A stretch of 64,000 nt of DNA, taken from positions 105,984-169,983 of the forward strand of contig UQGL01000002.1 in the NCBI GenBank assembly GCA_900540595.1, read 5' to 3'. How positions within the stretch are numbered: the first letter of the stretch is position 1; each line of letters starts with the position of its first letter. The position numbers and the translations under genes were made by a program. A model generated the notes under the pieces. That model saw nothing but the letters and a program-made list of their open reading frames with translations, was not told the origin of the DNA and did not search any database. Below are positions 24,647 to 32,565 of this stretch, piece by piece. This DNA is from an uncultured Oscillospiraceae bacterium. GTDB lineage: Bacteria > Bacillota > Clostridia > Oscillospirales > Ruminococcaceae.

Positions 24647-24675
24647 AGTATACCCCGGATTTGTGTTAAAGTCGT
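24647..24675 (-). promoter_or_regulatory. Putative promoter of the small RNA
   Basis: Minus strand -10 TATACT at 24647-24652; the -35 at 17-bp spacing is poor (GACTTT). Confidence 0.4.
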
Positions 24676-24730
24676 GAATGAATATTCAATAAATTAAGAA
24701 GGGTTTGTGAACAAACGGGAGGGGCGAAAA

Positions 24731-24755
24731 GGCTTCCCCCCCCTCGGGGGAAGGC
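24731..24755. repeat. Family A single-hairpin remnant
   Basis: GGCTTCCCCC / GGGGGAAGGC arms, matching the terminal hairpin of family A. Confidence 0.65.
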
Positions 24756-24795
24756 AAAGAAAAATCTCACCCAGCTGCATCGCCGGGTGAGATTT
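24756..24795 (-). terminator. Terminator of the divIVA-like gene
   Basis: Minus strand: AAATCTCACCC / GGGTGAGATTT stem with a 12-base loop followed by a T-rich run; 13 bp beyond the stop codon at 24808. Confidence 0.85.
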
Positions 24796-24807
24796 ATGTA
24801 TTGAAGT

Positions 24808-25815
24808 TTACTGTTCTTCCCCATTCAGCCGGTCGATCTGGTCCTGCAGCAGCTGGGACACAGGGCGGCGCGTGTTGCGCAGCCGGTGGGCCGGGGCTGG
24901 GGGCGTGTGGTGCGCGGGCTGGGCCTTCTTTGCCTTTACGCGCAGCCGGTCAGCGGGCTTGGCTGCCGGGGTCTGTGCGGCGGCGGGACGCGGCGGCAGG
25001 GGTGCAGGCGGATCCGTCTCCGGTGTGCCCTGCGCAAAGCTGCGCATGTCGGTGCCCAGCTCCTTCAGCTCGGCCTCAGTCTGGTCAAGGGCCTGATAGA
25101 TGGCCTGCGTCAGACCGTCCAGATCCAGCGTGGCGGCGCTCAGCCGTTCATCCACGCGGGCCAGACGCTCCCGCACGAGCATGACGCCCGAGGCGATGTT
25201 GCGGGCGTTTTCAGCCATGCGGTTCTTCTGGCTGTCTGCCTGCTGCTTCAGCTCCTTCTCAGCGCTCTCGGCGTACAGGCGGGCATCGGCCAGAATCTTA
25301 CCGGCCTCAAGCTTTGCCTCCCGCACCAGATCGGACGCGGGGGCGCTCAAGGACGAGGTATTCAGCTGGCGCGCTGAATCCAGCTGCTTCTGCAGTTCCT
25401 CGACCTGCTTTTGCAGATCGTCATTCTTCTGCTGCAGATCGTGGTGCTTCAGCTGCCAGATGTTGGCGTTTTTCTGGGATTCGCGCTGGTTGGACTGGTA
25501 GGAGGCAGTCTGCTTCTGCAGCGTCTCAAGCTGCTCCTCGCTCTCGCGGCGGCGGGTCTCGGCGGCCTCGGCGCGCTGGTTGGCAGCGGCCACCTCGGCC
25601 TTGAGGGCCTCGATCCGGCTGTCATCGCTGCTCTGTTGGCTGCGCAGCTCGTCCAGACGGGACTGCATCTGCTGCAGCTGGCGGTTGTACTCCAGCTCAT
25701 GCTGCTGGGCCTCGTTGGCCAGCGCGTTCATGTAAGCCAGCACATCATTTTTATCAAAGCCGAACAAGCTGGAACGGAAGCCCTGTTCCTGAATGTTCAT
25801 AGGTTCAGACGGCAT
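24808..25815 (-). CDS. DivIVA-family coiled-coil protein
   Basis: 335 residues. The N-terminal ~40 residues (NIQEQGFRSSLFGFDKNDVLAYMNALANE) fit the DivIVA/GpsB membrane-binding signature (F..GFD..DV..Y). Residues ~35-250 are heptad-rich coiled coil with Gln/Glu/Leu repeats; the remainder is a basic, Pro/Ala-rich tail. DivIVA proteins mark negatively curved membrane at poles and septa and recruit division or cell-wall factors. It lies 30 bp downstream of ftsZ on the same strand and likely shares its transcript. ATG 25815 has GAGAGGATG upstream; a second ATG at 25800 lacks a ribosome site. The exact subfamily is uncertain. Confidence 0.8.
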   Translation of the reverse strand: MPSEPMNIQEQGFRSSLFGFDKNDVLAYMNALANEAQQHELEYNRQLQQMQSRLDELRSQQSSDDSRIEALKAEVAAANQRAEAAETRRRESEEQLETLQKQTASYQSNQRESQKNANIWQLKHHDLQQKNDDLQKQVEELQKQLDSARQLNTSSLSAPASDLVREAKLEAGKILADARLYAESAEKELKQQADSQKNRMAENARNIASGVMLVRERLARVDERLSAATLDLDGLTQAIYQALDQTEAELKELGTDMRSFAQGTPETDPPAPLPPRPAAAQTPAAKPADRLRVKAKKAQPAHHTPPAPAHRLRNTRRPVSQLLQDQIDRLNGEEQ

Positions 25816-25845
25816 GGCTTTTTACATCCTCTCGCAGAAAATTGA

Positions 25846-27087
25846 TCAGGAACGCTTGTTCAGGATGCTGAGCAGATCGTCAAAGTAATCGCCGTCATCC
25901 TCTTCCTCAGCCGGGGCAGCAGGCTGGGCAGCCACGGGGGTATCCATGCCGGTGCTGAAGGACTGAGTGAAGATGGGGTTGGGCATCGGCGGGTTGATGG
26001 GCTGCTGTGCGGGCTGCACGGGGGCGGCGGGCTGCACAGGCTGGACAGGCTGTGCAGGCTGCTGTACAGCGGTCTGCTGGGCGGCGCGCTTGGCGTCCAC
26101 ATGGGCCTGAATAGGCTCGTCCACCTCGGGGGTGCTCTCAAAGCCGGTGGCCACAACGGTGATGCTCATCTCATCGCTCAGGCGCTCATCAAAGGCAGTA
26201 CCCCAGATGATGTTGGCATCGGGATGGGCGCTCTGGGTGATCATGCTGGCAGCGGTTTCGACATCCTCCAGACCAATGTCGGGGCTGGAGGTGATGTTGA
26301 TGATGACGCCGCGCGCACCGGCGATGCTGGTCTCCAGCAGCGGGCTGGAGATGGCAGCCTTGGCGGCGTTCTCGGCCTTGCCGGCGCCCTTGGCAACGCC
26401 GACACCCATGTGGGCAAAGCCGGCGTCCTTCATGATGGAGCGGACATCCGCGAAGTCGAGGTTGATGAAGGCGGGGATGTTGATCAGGCTGGAGATGCTC
26501 TCAACGCCCTGACGCAGCACATTGTCGGCGGCCTCGAAGGCGTTCATCAGGGTGATCTTCTCCTGACTGATGAGCTTCAGGCGCTCGTTCGGGATGACGA
26601 TCAGAGAGTCGACATGCATCATCAGGGAGGCAATGCCCTGCTCGGCCTGCGCCATCTTGCGCTTGCCCTCAAAGGCGAAGGGCTTTGTGACGATGCCGAC
26701 GGTCAGGATGCCCAGATCATGGGCAGTCTCAGCCACGACAGGGGCAGCGCCCGTGCCGGTGCCGCCGCCCATACCGGCAGTGATAAAGACCATCTGCGCA
26801 CCCTTCAGGGCGTTGGTGATCTCGTCCTTGCTCTCCTCGGCGGCGCGCTGTCCGATCTCCGGGTCAGCACCGGCACCGCGGCCCTTGGTCAGCTTGGCAC
26901 CAAGCTGGACCTTCTGGGTGGCCTTGGAGTTCAGCAGGGCCTGCTGGTCGGTGTTCATTGCAACGAACTCGACCCCGGACAGACCGGACTCGACCATGCG
27001 GTTGACAGCGTTGCCGCCGCCGCCACCTACGCCGATGACCTTGATATTGGTTACATTTTGCATTTCTTCGTCGAGAACGAATGCCAT
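25846..27087 (-). CDS. ftsZ: Cell division protein FtsZ
   Basis: Tubulin-like GTPase that forms the division ring. 413 residues. GTP-binding segments VIGVGGGGGNAVNRM near the N-terminus and the tubulin signature GMGGGTGTGAAP around residue 105; T7 synergy loop NLDFADVRSIM. A Gln/Pro-rich linker (residues ~325-395) ends in the conserved C-terminal peptide DDYFDDLLSILNKR-like tail that binds FtsA/ZipA/SepF. No ftsA or ftsQ is adjacent; murA lies upstream. Confidence 0.98.
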   Translation of the reverse strand: MAFVLDEEMQNVTNIKVIGVGGGGGNAVNRMVESGLSGVEFVAMNTDQQALLNSKATQKVQLGAKLTKGRGAGADPEIGQRAAEESKDEITNALKGAQMVFITAGMGGGTGTGAAPVVAETAHDLGILTVGIVTKPFAFEGKRKMAQAEQGIASLMMHVDSLIVIPNERLKLISQEKITLMNAFEAADNVLRQGVESISSLINIPAFINLDFADVRSIMKDAGFAHMGVGVAKGAGKAENAAKAAISSPLLETSIAGARGVIINITSSPDIGLEDVETAASMITQSAHPDANIIWGTAFDERLSDEMSITVVATGFESTPEVDEPIQAHVDAKRAAQQTAVQQPAQPVQPVQPAAPVQPAQQPINPPMPNPIFTQSFSTGMDTPVAAQPAAPAEEEDDGDYFDDLLSILNKRS

Positions 27088-27191
27088 GAGTGTATCCCCC
27101 TAAAAGTGAAGTTGTTAAACCGGACCCGATGGGTACTGCACCCCGCGCAGGGGCACACTGGTCCGCTATTTTTTACATATAACTGATTATT

Positions 27192-27220
27192 AGAATATCA
27201 AATTTTACATGCAATTTCAA
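27192..27220 (-). promoter_or_regulatory. Putative SigA-type promoter of ftsZ
   Basis: Minus strand: -35 TTGAAA (27215-27220), 17-bp spacer, -10 TATTCT (27192-27197). About 100 bases upstream of ATG 27087. Confidence 0.6.
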
Positions 27221-27344
27221 TACCCTGAGGGCAAATTCATAAAAAATTGCGTTTCTCCCTGCGCTTTTGCCGGACAAGCACGGGATAGAAACGCGAAAAT
27301 TCGGCAGATTGCTATATTTTAAAGGGAAAAGCAGGAAGTTCCCG

Positions 27345-27388
27345 CAAAAAGCGCCGCAGGGGGCGGACCGGGTCTGCCCCTGCGGCGC
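27345..27388 (-). terminator. Terminator of murA
   Basis: Minus strand: GCGCCGCAGGGGC / GCCCCCTGCGGCGC stem followed by TTTTTG, 11 bp past the murA stop. Confidence 0.9.
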
Positions 27389-27398
27389 GGGTCTTGGA

Positions 27399-28670
27399 TT
27401 ACGCTTCACCGTGCGCGGCGGTGCAGTCTGCCCCAAGGCTGTGCAGCTCTCCCGGCAGGTCGGCGTAGCCGCGCGGGATATGCCCGGGGTCGCGCAGCGT
27501 GGTCTGCCCCTCGGCGGCAAGCGCCGCAATGAGCAGCGCCGCACCCCCGCGCAGGTCGGGGGCGGTCACGGAGGCTCCGTGCAGCGCCGCACCGCCGTCA
27601 ATGTGCAGCCGCCGTCCCTGTGCGGTGCAGCCGGCCCCCAATGCGGCAAACCCTGCTGCGCAGGCAAACCGGTTGGCGAACAGGCGGTCATAGATCTCGC
27701 TCTCCCCCGCTGCCGTCAGCAGCACGGCGGCGGCCAGCGGGGCGGTGTCGGTCGCAAAGGCGGGCCATGCATCGGCGGTCAGTCTGGCCCCGCCCCGCAG
27801 CGGCGCGGCGGGGTCGCGGGCAAGCCGCACGCAGTCCCCTGCCCGGGTCACGGTCACGCCGGTTTCGGCTAGAAAGCGCAGAAAGGCCCCGTAAACGGCC
27901 GGGTCGCAGCCGCAGATCTCAACCTCGCCGCCGGCGGCGGCCAGTGCGGCGGCATAGGTAGCGGCAGCGATGCGGTCCGGCAGCGGGCGGTGCGCGGTGC
28001 CCGCCAGCGGACAGCCCCCGTCCACCGTCAGCACCGGTGTGCCGCAGCCCAGTATCCGGGCACCGCATGCCTGCAGAAAATGCACCATGTCGCCTATTTC
28101 CGGCTCCTGCGCGGCGCCGCGCAGCACGGTGCGGCCCCGGGCGCAGCAGGCAGCCATCAGCAGCGTGAGGGTCGCGCCGACGCTCGGCAGGCGCAGCGTA
28201 AAGTCCACGCCATGCAGCGGGCCTTTGCGCCGCAGCGTCACGGCAATGCCCTCCAGCTCGACCTCGGCCCCCATGGCGGCCAGTCCGGCCAGATGAATGT
28301 CCACCGGCCGCGGCCCCAGACGGCAGCCGCCGGGCAGCGGCAGCCGCACATACCCTGTGCGGCAGAGCAGCGGCGCCAGGTAAAACACCGAGCTGCGCAT
28401 TGCCCCGGCAAGGGATTCAGGAATCTCGCCGCAGAGCGTCTGCACCGGCCGTGTACACAGGTCCGCGCCGCACCGCCGCACATCGGCCCCCACGGCCTGC
28501 AGCAGCGCAAGGCTGGTCGTTACATCGGCAAGGGCCGGCACCTCCTGCAGGCGGCAGGGTGCGCGGCAGAGCAGCGTGGCCGCCAGCAGCGGCAGCGTGC
28601 TGTTTTTGGCGGCCGCCGGGCGGATGCGCCCATGCAGAGCCTGTTTGCCGGTAATGGTGATCATCTGCAT
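27399..28670 (-). CDS. murA: UDP-N-acetylglucosamine 1-carboxyvinyltransferase (MurA-type)
   Basis: First committed step of peptidoglycan synthesis: adds enolpyruvate from PEP to UDP-GlcNAc. 423 residues. Conserved KNSTLPLLAA (substrate Lys-Asn), catalytic-loop Cys in PLPGGCRLGPRPVDIHL (Cys115 equivalent), catalytic Asp in FATDTAPLAA, ENRF-type segment ANRFACAAGF and RGYADLPGEL. Divergent from housekeeping MurA and likely one of two paralogues in the genome. ATG 28670 has GGGGGAGG upstream. Neighbours are dpaB upstream and ftsZ downstream; a cortex-specific role in sporulation is possible but only inferred. Confidence 0.88.
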   Translation of the reverse strand: MQMITITGKQALHGRIRPAAAKNSTLPLLAATLLCRAPCRLQEVPALADVTTSLALLQAVGADVRRCGADLCTRPVQTLCGEIPESLAGAMRSSVFYLAPLLCRTGYVRLPLPGGCRLGPRPVDIHLAGLAAMGAEVELEGIAVTLRRKGPLHGVDFTLRLPSVGATLTLLMAACCARGRTVLRGAAQEPEIGDMVHFLQACGARILGCGTPVLTVDGGCPLAGTAHRPLPDRIAAATYAAALAAAGGEVEICGCDPAVYGAFLRFLAETGVTVTRAGDCVRLARDPAAPLRGGARLTADAWPAFATDTAPLAAAVLLTAAGESEIYDRLFANRFACAAGFAALGAGCTAQGRRLHIDGGAALHGASVTAPDLRGGAALLIAALAAEGQTTLRDPGHIPRGYADLPGELHSLGADCTAAHGEA

Positions 28671-28713
28671 GTGCGGGCCTCCCCCGAAGAAATATAGAAC
28701 TGTATGCAAAAAG

Positions 28714-28849
28714 GCTTCCCCCGAGGGGGAAGCTGTCAGCGGTGCTGACTGATGGGGGCGTGCTTGCCGCAGCAGTACATTGCCGGGCAATGATGGAAAG
28801 CCTGCCCTCATCCGGCCTTGCGGGGCCACCTTCCCCCGAAAGGGAAGGC
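28714..28849. repeat. Family A palindromic repeat, full copy
   Basis: Left hairpin GCTTCCCCCGAGGGGGAAGC, CTGATGGGGGCG, central part, CCCTCATCCGGCC and right hairpin CCTTCCCCCGAAAGGGAAGG. Lies between dpaB and murA. Confidence 0.85.
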
Positions 28850-28896
28850 TGGGGTATATCTTCTACCCTGTTATATGCCGCCTGCCCGGCAACATA

Positions 28897-29478
28897 TTAC
28901 ACCAGCATCGGCTGCAGCTGCACCCCGCGCAGGGCAGCGTCCAGCGTATCGGGCAGCAGGGTGAAATCACTTTTCAGGCTGCGGGGCTTTTTGTAGCAGT
29001 CATCCTGACCGAAGGGCACAAAATAGTAGCTGCGCCGCTGCAAAAGCTGGCCCAGCGCCGGGGCACTGCCCGCCAGACCATCGTTGGTGGAGGGGGCCAG
29101 TATGACCGGCCGGCCGCCACGCAGAAGGCTTTTGGCCGCCAGCGTTACGGGGGTCGCGCTGATGCCCGCCGCCAGCAGCGCCATCGTTGTGCCGGTGGCG
29201 GGGGCAATGATAAGGGCGTCGGCCAGCTTTTGCGGGCCGAGCGGCTCCACGCCCTGCAGTGTTGTGAGCGGTTCATGGCCGGTCAGCTCCAACAGGGTCT
29301 GCCGCAGGGCTGCTGCAGTGCCGAAGCGGGTGTCCAGCCCTGCCGCGCTGGCGCTGAGAATGGGCAGGATCTCCCACCCGCGCGCCGTCAGCACCTGTAT
29401 CTGGGGCAGCACGGCGGAAAAGCTGCAAAAGCTGCCGCACAGCGCAAAGGCGGCAGTGCGTTTTGGCCGGGTCGTCAT
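28897..29478 (-). CDS. dpaB: Dipicolinate synthase subunit B
   Basis: 193-residue flavoprotein-like subunit of dipicolinate (DPA) synthase, which oxidises the dihydrodipicolinate-pathway product to DPA in the mother cell. Family features: AAFALCGSFCSFSAVLPQI near the start, LIIAPATGTTMALLAAGIS, RPVILAPSTNDGLAGSAP and YYFVPFGQDDCYKKPRSL. The start overlaps the dpaA stop by 4 bp (ATGA), indicating coupling. Product accumulates in the spore core through SpoVA, present at 45407-47220. Confidence 0.92.
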   Translation of the reverse strand: MTTRPKRTAAFALCGSFCSFSAVLPQIQVLTARGWEILPILSASAAGLDTRFGTAAALRQTLLELTGHEPLTTLQGVEPLGPQKLADALIIAPATGTTMALLAAGISATPVTLAAKSLLRGGRPVILAPSTNDGLAGSAPALGQLLQRRSYYFVPFGQDDCYKKPRSLKSDFTLLPDTLDAALRGVQLQPMLV

Positions 29479-30278
29479 GGCTCGCTCCTTTCTTTCTGTT
29501 CTTCGCGTTCTTCCAGAATGGCCAGCACGGTCTGGGCAATCAGCGCTCCGGCGGTCTGCGGGGCGCAGCGCCCCGGCAGGGCCAGTGCATGCTCGGCGTG
29601 CAGGCCCAGCTCCTCGGCGGCTGCAAAATCGGTGCCGCCGGGCAGGCTGGCAAGGTCGATGATCAGCGCCCCGGCCGGCAGCCGCTGCAAAAGTGTGCGC
29701 GGCAGCACCGGCGCGGGGATCGTGTTGATGACGGCGTCGAACCCCGGCAGCAGCGCGGGCAGGGCTGTCAGCGCTGCGGCGCGGCAGCCGCTGCAGCGGG
29801 CGTTGGCGCGCTGCTCGGGGCTGCGGGCAGCCACGGTGACCCGCCCGCCCAGCAGTGCCAGACGACGCGCCACGGCGCGGCCTACCCGGCCGTAGCCCAG
29901 CACAAGAAAGGCACTCTCCCAGATCGTGCGCTCCCGCAGGCGGAGCAGCAGCTCAAGGCAGCCCTCGGCCGTGGGGACGGCGTTCAGACATTCCAGCTCG
30001 GGCCGCCGGAAATAGTCTATCAGCGGCAGTCCGGCCTCCCGCGCGGCCAGCCGTACCGGCAGGCCGGGGCGGCCTGCCAGAATCAGCGTCCCCTGCCCCG
30101 CACCCTGCAGGGCGCGGGCGACCTCATCGCTGACGCGCCCCTGAGACATCGGCAGCAGGATATAATCCGCTGCGGCGGCGTTGTCGGCGGCGGTCACGCC
30201 GCAGCCTGCGCGGCGCAGCACACGGGCCGCCGCCTGCTGGCGGGCATCGTGGCCCACCACACAGAAGGTCTTTGGCAT
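29475..30278 (-). CDS. dpaA: Dipicolinate synthase subunit A
   Basis: 267 residues. N-terminal part MPKTFCVVGHDARQQAAARVL fits DpaA; the NAD(P)-binding Rossmann motif FLVLGYGRVGRAVARRL lies near residue 148. Somewhat shorter than the ~300-residue Bacillus DpaA. Transcribed with dpaB. Upstream, the minus strand shows a SigK-like promoter (see 30306), consistent with mother-cell expression. Its presence is a strong marker of endospore formation. Confidence 0.92.
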   Translation of the reverse strand: MPKTFCVVGHDARQQAAARVLRRAGCGVTAADNAAAADYILLPMSQGRVSDEVARALQGAGQGTLILAGRPGLPVRLAAREAGLPLIDYFRRPELECLNAVPTAEGCLELLLRLRERTIWESAFLVLGYGRVGRAVARRLALLGGRVTVAARSPEQRANARCSGCRAAALTALPALLPGFDAVINTIPAPVLPRTLLQRLPAGALIIDLASLPGGTDFAAAEELGLHAEHALALPGRCAPQTAGALIAQTVLAILEEREEQKERSEP

Positions 30279-30305
30279 ACGCGCTCACCTCGTTTTGTTT
30301 TGCGC

Positions 30306-30334
30306 CATACTATGTCCTGCCCGCGCAGAGTGTG
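30306..30334 (-). promoter_or_regulatory. Possible SigK-type promoter of dpaAB
   Basis: Minus strand: -10-like CATAGTAT (consensus CATAnnnTA) with AC-containing -35 about 17 bp upstream; ~30 bp ahead of ATG 30278. The motif is short, so chance is possible. Confidence 0.35.
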
Positions 30335-30378
30335 AACATCCGCTGATGGCCCGCTCCCTCGGCTGCGGACGGTGACAG

Positions 30379-30411
30379 CAAAAAAGCACCCATCCCGTTT
30401 GGGATGGGTGC
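30379..30411 (-). terminator. Terminator after the larger LytM-like gene
   Basis: Perfect 11-bp stem GCACCCATCCC / GGGATGGGTGC, loop of 4, followed by TTTTTT on the minus strand. Confidence 0.9.
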
Positions 30412-30418
30412 CGTGGGA

Positions 30419-32407
30419 TCAATAGAGCTTCAGACCATCGCAGCGGCTGCGCCAGACGGCCAGCGGGTCGATGGGAACGGTGCCGATGCGCATCTCTGCC
30501 ACAACGGCCTTGCTGCAGCCGCCCAGCAGCTGGCCCTGCTTGACGGTATCACCGGTCTTGACATCCAGCGAGGCGAGACCGTAGAAGATGCTCTTGAGGC
30601 CTGCGCCGTGTTCGATCACGAGGGTGTTGCCATAGAGGCCGCCGAGGTCCTTCGCCAGCAGCACACGGCCGCTGGCGGGGGCAATCATCGAGCCTTTGCC
30701 GTTTTTGGGGCGGATGATCACATTGGTCGAGGTGCGCCCACCGTAGCCGTAGTTGGTGCCCCGCTCACTGTAGGAGCGGCCCGTGTACTCAGTCATGCCG
30801 TAGGTCAGCGGAGTGTCAAAGCTGTCGAGGAAGGGCTGCACAAAGCCGCCTACGGACCACTGGATCTTGTCGTCCACAGTGGCAAACAGCTTGCTGACCG
30901 CCGCCGGGGCATCATCCTCGCCGATGTAGGGCGCGGCCATCTGAGAGGTTTTGCTGTAGTCCTTGTAGCTGAAGGAGCCTGCGCGCACCGACAGGGAGAG
31001 GGTCTCGGTGTAGCCGTCAGCCGATACCTCCAGATCAATGTTGCCGGGCTTCTGGTTCCATGGGATAGGCAGGTAGCAGATCCAGCCGCTGCCGGCCTTG
31101 ACAAAGCCGACATTTTTGAGGGTGGTCTTGATGGCCGGGGCATCCTGCCCGAGGGTCTGGCCGACCCGCACCGCCGCCACACCGCCCTGTGCCACGCTGT
31201 CGGTCGCAAGCTGGATGGACGGTTTGATGCTGACCGTAAAGCGGAACTGCCAGGTCTCGGTGCCGGTCACGGTCGCCTCGTCAGCGGGGGTGCCGCTTGT
31301 GCTGACGATCAGCTTGGCATCGTAGGTGCCGTTCTCAGCAAAACGGTAGCTGCGGAAGCCGGTGGCGCTGCCGTCATAGATGGATTCCCCGGCGGCATCG
31401 GTGATGGTCAGCTGGGCGCTGTAGCCGCCCGGCGTGACGACCAGATCGGGGGAAGCGCCGGATACCGGCAGCGCCAACTCGGCCGGGGTGGGGTTCAGCG
31501 TTTCGGCATAGGTGCGGCGGAGCCAGCTGCCAACGATCGGCACATGCCATTTGTAGGCGGTGGGGGCAAGCTCCTGTCCGTCAAAGGTGGCCTTGATCTG
31601 GGGCAGCATATCGGGGGTGGCATTGTGGTAGAGCCACGCTACGCCGCCGCACGCGATGACCAGCACAAAAAGCACGACCAGCAGCAGCCAGCGCAGCATG
31701 CCGGTCACACCGCGCCCAAGCTTTTGGGTAATGGTGTCCGCAGGCTCCTCCTCGGTGTCCTCCTCAGTGCTGTCCGGTTCGGCGGGCGGCGCATCGGGGG
31801 TATCCTCGGCGGGGGTGTCTGCCAGCCCGGCCATGATCTGGGCGATGGAAAGCTGTGCCGTGCGGGCGATGGTGTCCGCACGGGCCTTTTTCTCGGGAAC
31901 GTCCTCCTCTGTGGAATCCTCCTCCGGGGCATCCTGCGGTGCATTGGCCGCACCCTCGTCTGCATCGGGTACAGGCTGCTCCGGTTCTTCGGGGGCAGTA
32001 TCTTCAGGGGCAGTATCTTCGGGGGCAGGCTCGACTGCCGCTGTTTCATCGGCACCGGCATCCGGCAGGGCTGCCTCGGCAGGCTCTGCCGGTTCCGGCT
32101 GCTCGGCGGCCTCGGGCTGTGCCGGGGCCGATTCAGATGCTGTTTCAGGGGTTTCCGGCAGTGTCACGGGGACGGTGTCGGGCTGCGGGGCGTCCGGGGC
32201 CTCGGGTACCTGCAGGGGTGCAGGTGCAGCTTCTGCGGGGGGCTCCGGGGCATCGCTCACAGCCGGCTGCTGCTTCGGCTCTGCCGGGGCTGCGGACTTT
32301 TTGGGCTTGCCCTTGGCCGCTGACTTTTTGCGGCTGCGCCTGCGGGGCGCGGCGGGGGCTTTTTCGACCCAGCCCACGCCGGCTGCGGCTTTCTTCTCTT
32401 CTTCCAT
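30419..32407 (-). CDS. Membrane protein with degenerate LytM (M23) domain, larger paralogue
   Basis: 662 residues. A long acidic, Pro/Glu/Ala-rich cytoplasmic region with a basic start (RRRSRKKSAAKGKPKK), a transmembrane helix near residue 230-255 (LRWLLLVVLFVLVIACGGVAWLY), Ig-like beta domains, then a C-terminal M23-type domain (residues ~535-660). Catalytic positions are absent: the HxxxD region reads YGYGGRTSTN, YxH reads FYGLAS and HxH reads VVAEMRIG, so it should not hydrolyse peptidoglycan. ATG 32407 has GGGAG; a GTG at 32419 is the alternative. It is a paralogue of the next gene upstream. Degenerate LytM proteins often act as activators or as scaffolds (EnvC, SpoIIQ). Confidence 0.75.
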   Translation of the reverse strand: MEEEKKAAAGVGWVEKAPAAPRRRSRKKSAAKGKPKKSAAPAEPKQQPAVSDAPEPPAEAAPAPLQVPEAPDAPQPDTVPVTLPETPETASESAPAQPEAAEQPEPAEPAEAALPDAGADETAAVEPAPEDTAPEDTAPEEPEQPVPDADEGAANAPQDAPEEDSTEEDVPEKKARADTIARTAQLSIAQIMAGLADTPAEDTPDAPPAEPDSTEEDTEEEPADTITQKLGRGVTGMLRWLLLVVLFVLVIACGGVAWLYHNATPDMLPQIKATFDGQELAPTAYKWHVPIVGSWLRRTYAETLNPTPAELALPVSGASPDLVVTPGGYSAQLTITDAAGESIYDGSATGFRSYRFAENGTYDAKLIVSTSGTPADEATVTGTETWQFRFTVSIKPSIQLATDSVAQGGVAAVRVGQTLGQDAPAIKTTLKNVGFVKAGSGWICYLPIPWNQKPGNIDLEVSADGYTETLSLSVRAGSFSYKDYSKTSQMAAPYIGEDDAPAAVSKLFATVDDKIQWSVGGFVQPFLDSFDTPLTYGMTEYTGRSYSERGTNYGYGGRTSTNVIIRPKNGKGSMIAPASGRVLLAKDLGGLYGNTLVIEHGAGLKSIFYGLASLDVKTGDTVKQGQLLGGCSKAVVAEMRIGTVPIDPLAVWRSRCDGLKLY

Positions 32408-32427
32408 GCTTACTCCCACTCTCTTAG

Positions 32428-32472
32428 GGCAATACCGCTTAAGCCGTCAGGCGAGAATTGTGCGGTGTTGCC
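32428..32472. mobile_element. 45-bp inverted-repeat element with TTAG duplication (MITE-like remnant)
   Basis: Termini GGCAATACCGC and GCGGTGTTGCC are inverted copies. Both sides are flanked by TTAG (32424-32427 and 32473-32476), which looks like a target-site duplication. The right 19 bases, read in reverse, are GGCAACACCGCACAATTCT and match the terminus at 63949-63967 at 17 of 19 positions. Internal sequence is almost absent. Confidence 0.55.
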
Positions 32473-32565
32473 TTAGCACACCCGGCCATACACACGGCAC
32501 GGCGGGCCGGGGGCACCGCGCCGATCGTAACATTCTATGGGCGGCATCGCCGTGCGATGCCTGCG

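Larger units (their letters stand above)
24311..24807. other. 497-bp intergenic region
   Basis: Holds, in order: the promoter of the activase gene (24446-24474), a probable minus-strand small RNA with promoter and terminator (24518-24652), a family A remnant (24731-24755) and the divIVA-like terminator (24756-24795). I see no convincing protein gene. Confidence 0.7.
27088..27398. other. 311-bp intergenic region between murA and ftsZ
   Basis: Contains the putative ftsZ promoter (27192-27220) and the murA terminator (27345-27388). The A/T-rich centre differs from its surroundings. No gene seen. Confidence 0.7.

Noticed and set aside
24503..24697. 64-codon plus-strand reading frame
   Set aside because: It crosses the perfect terminator stem, lies antisense to the putative small RNA and has no recognisable protein features.
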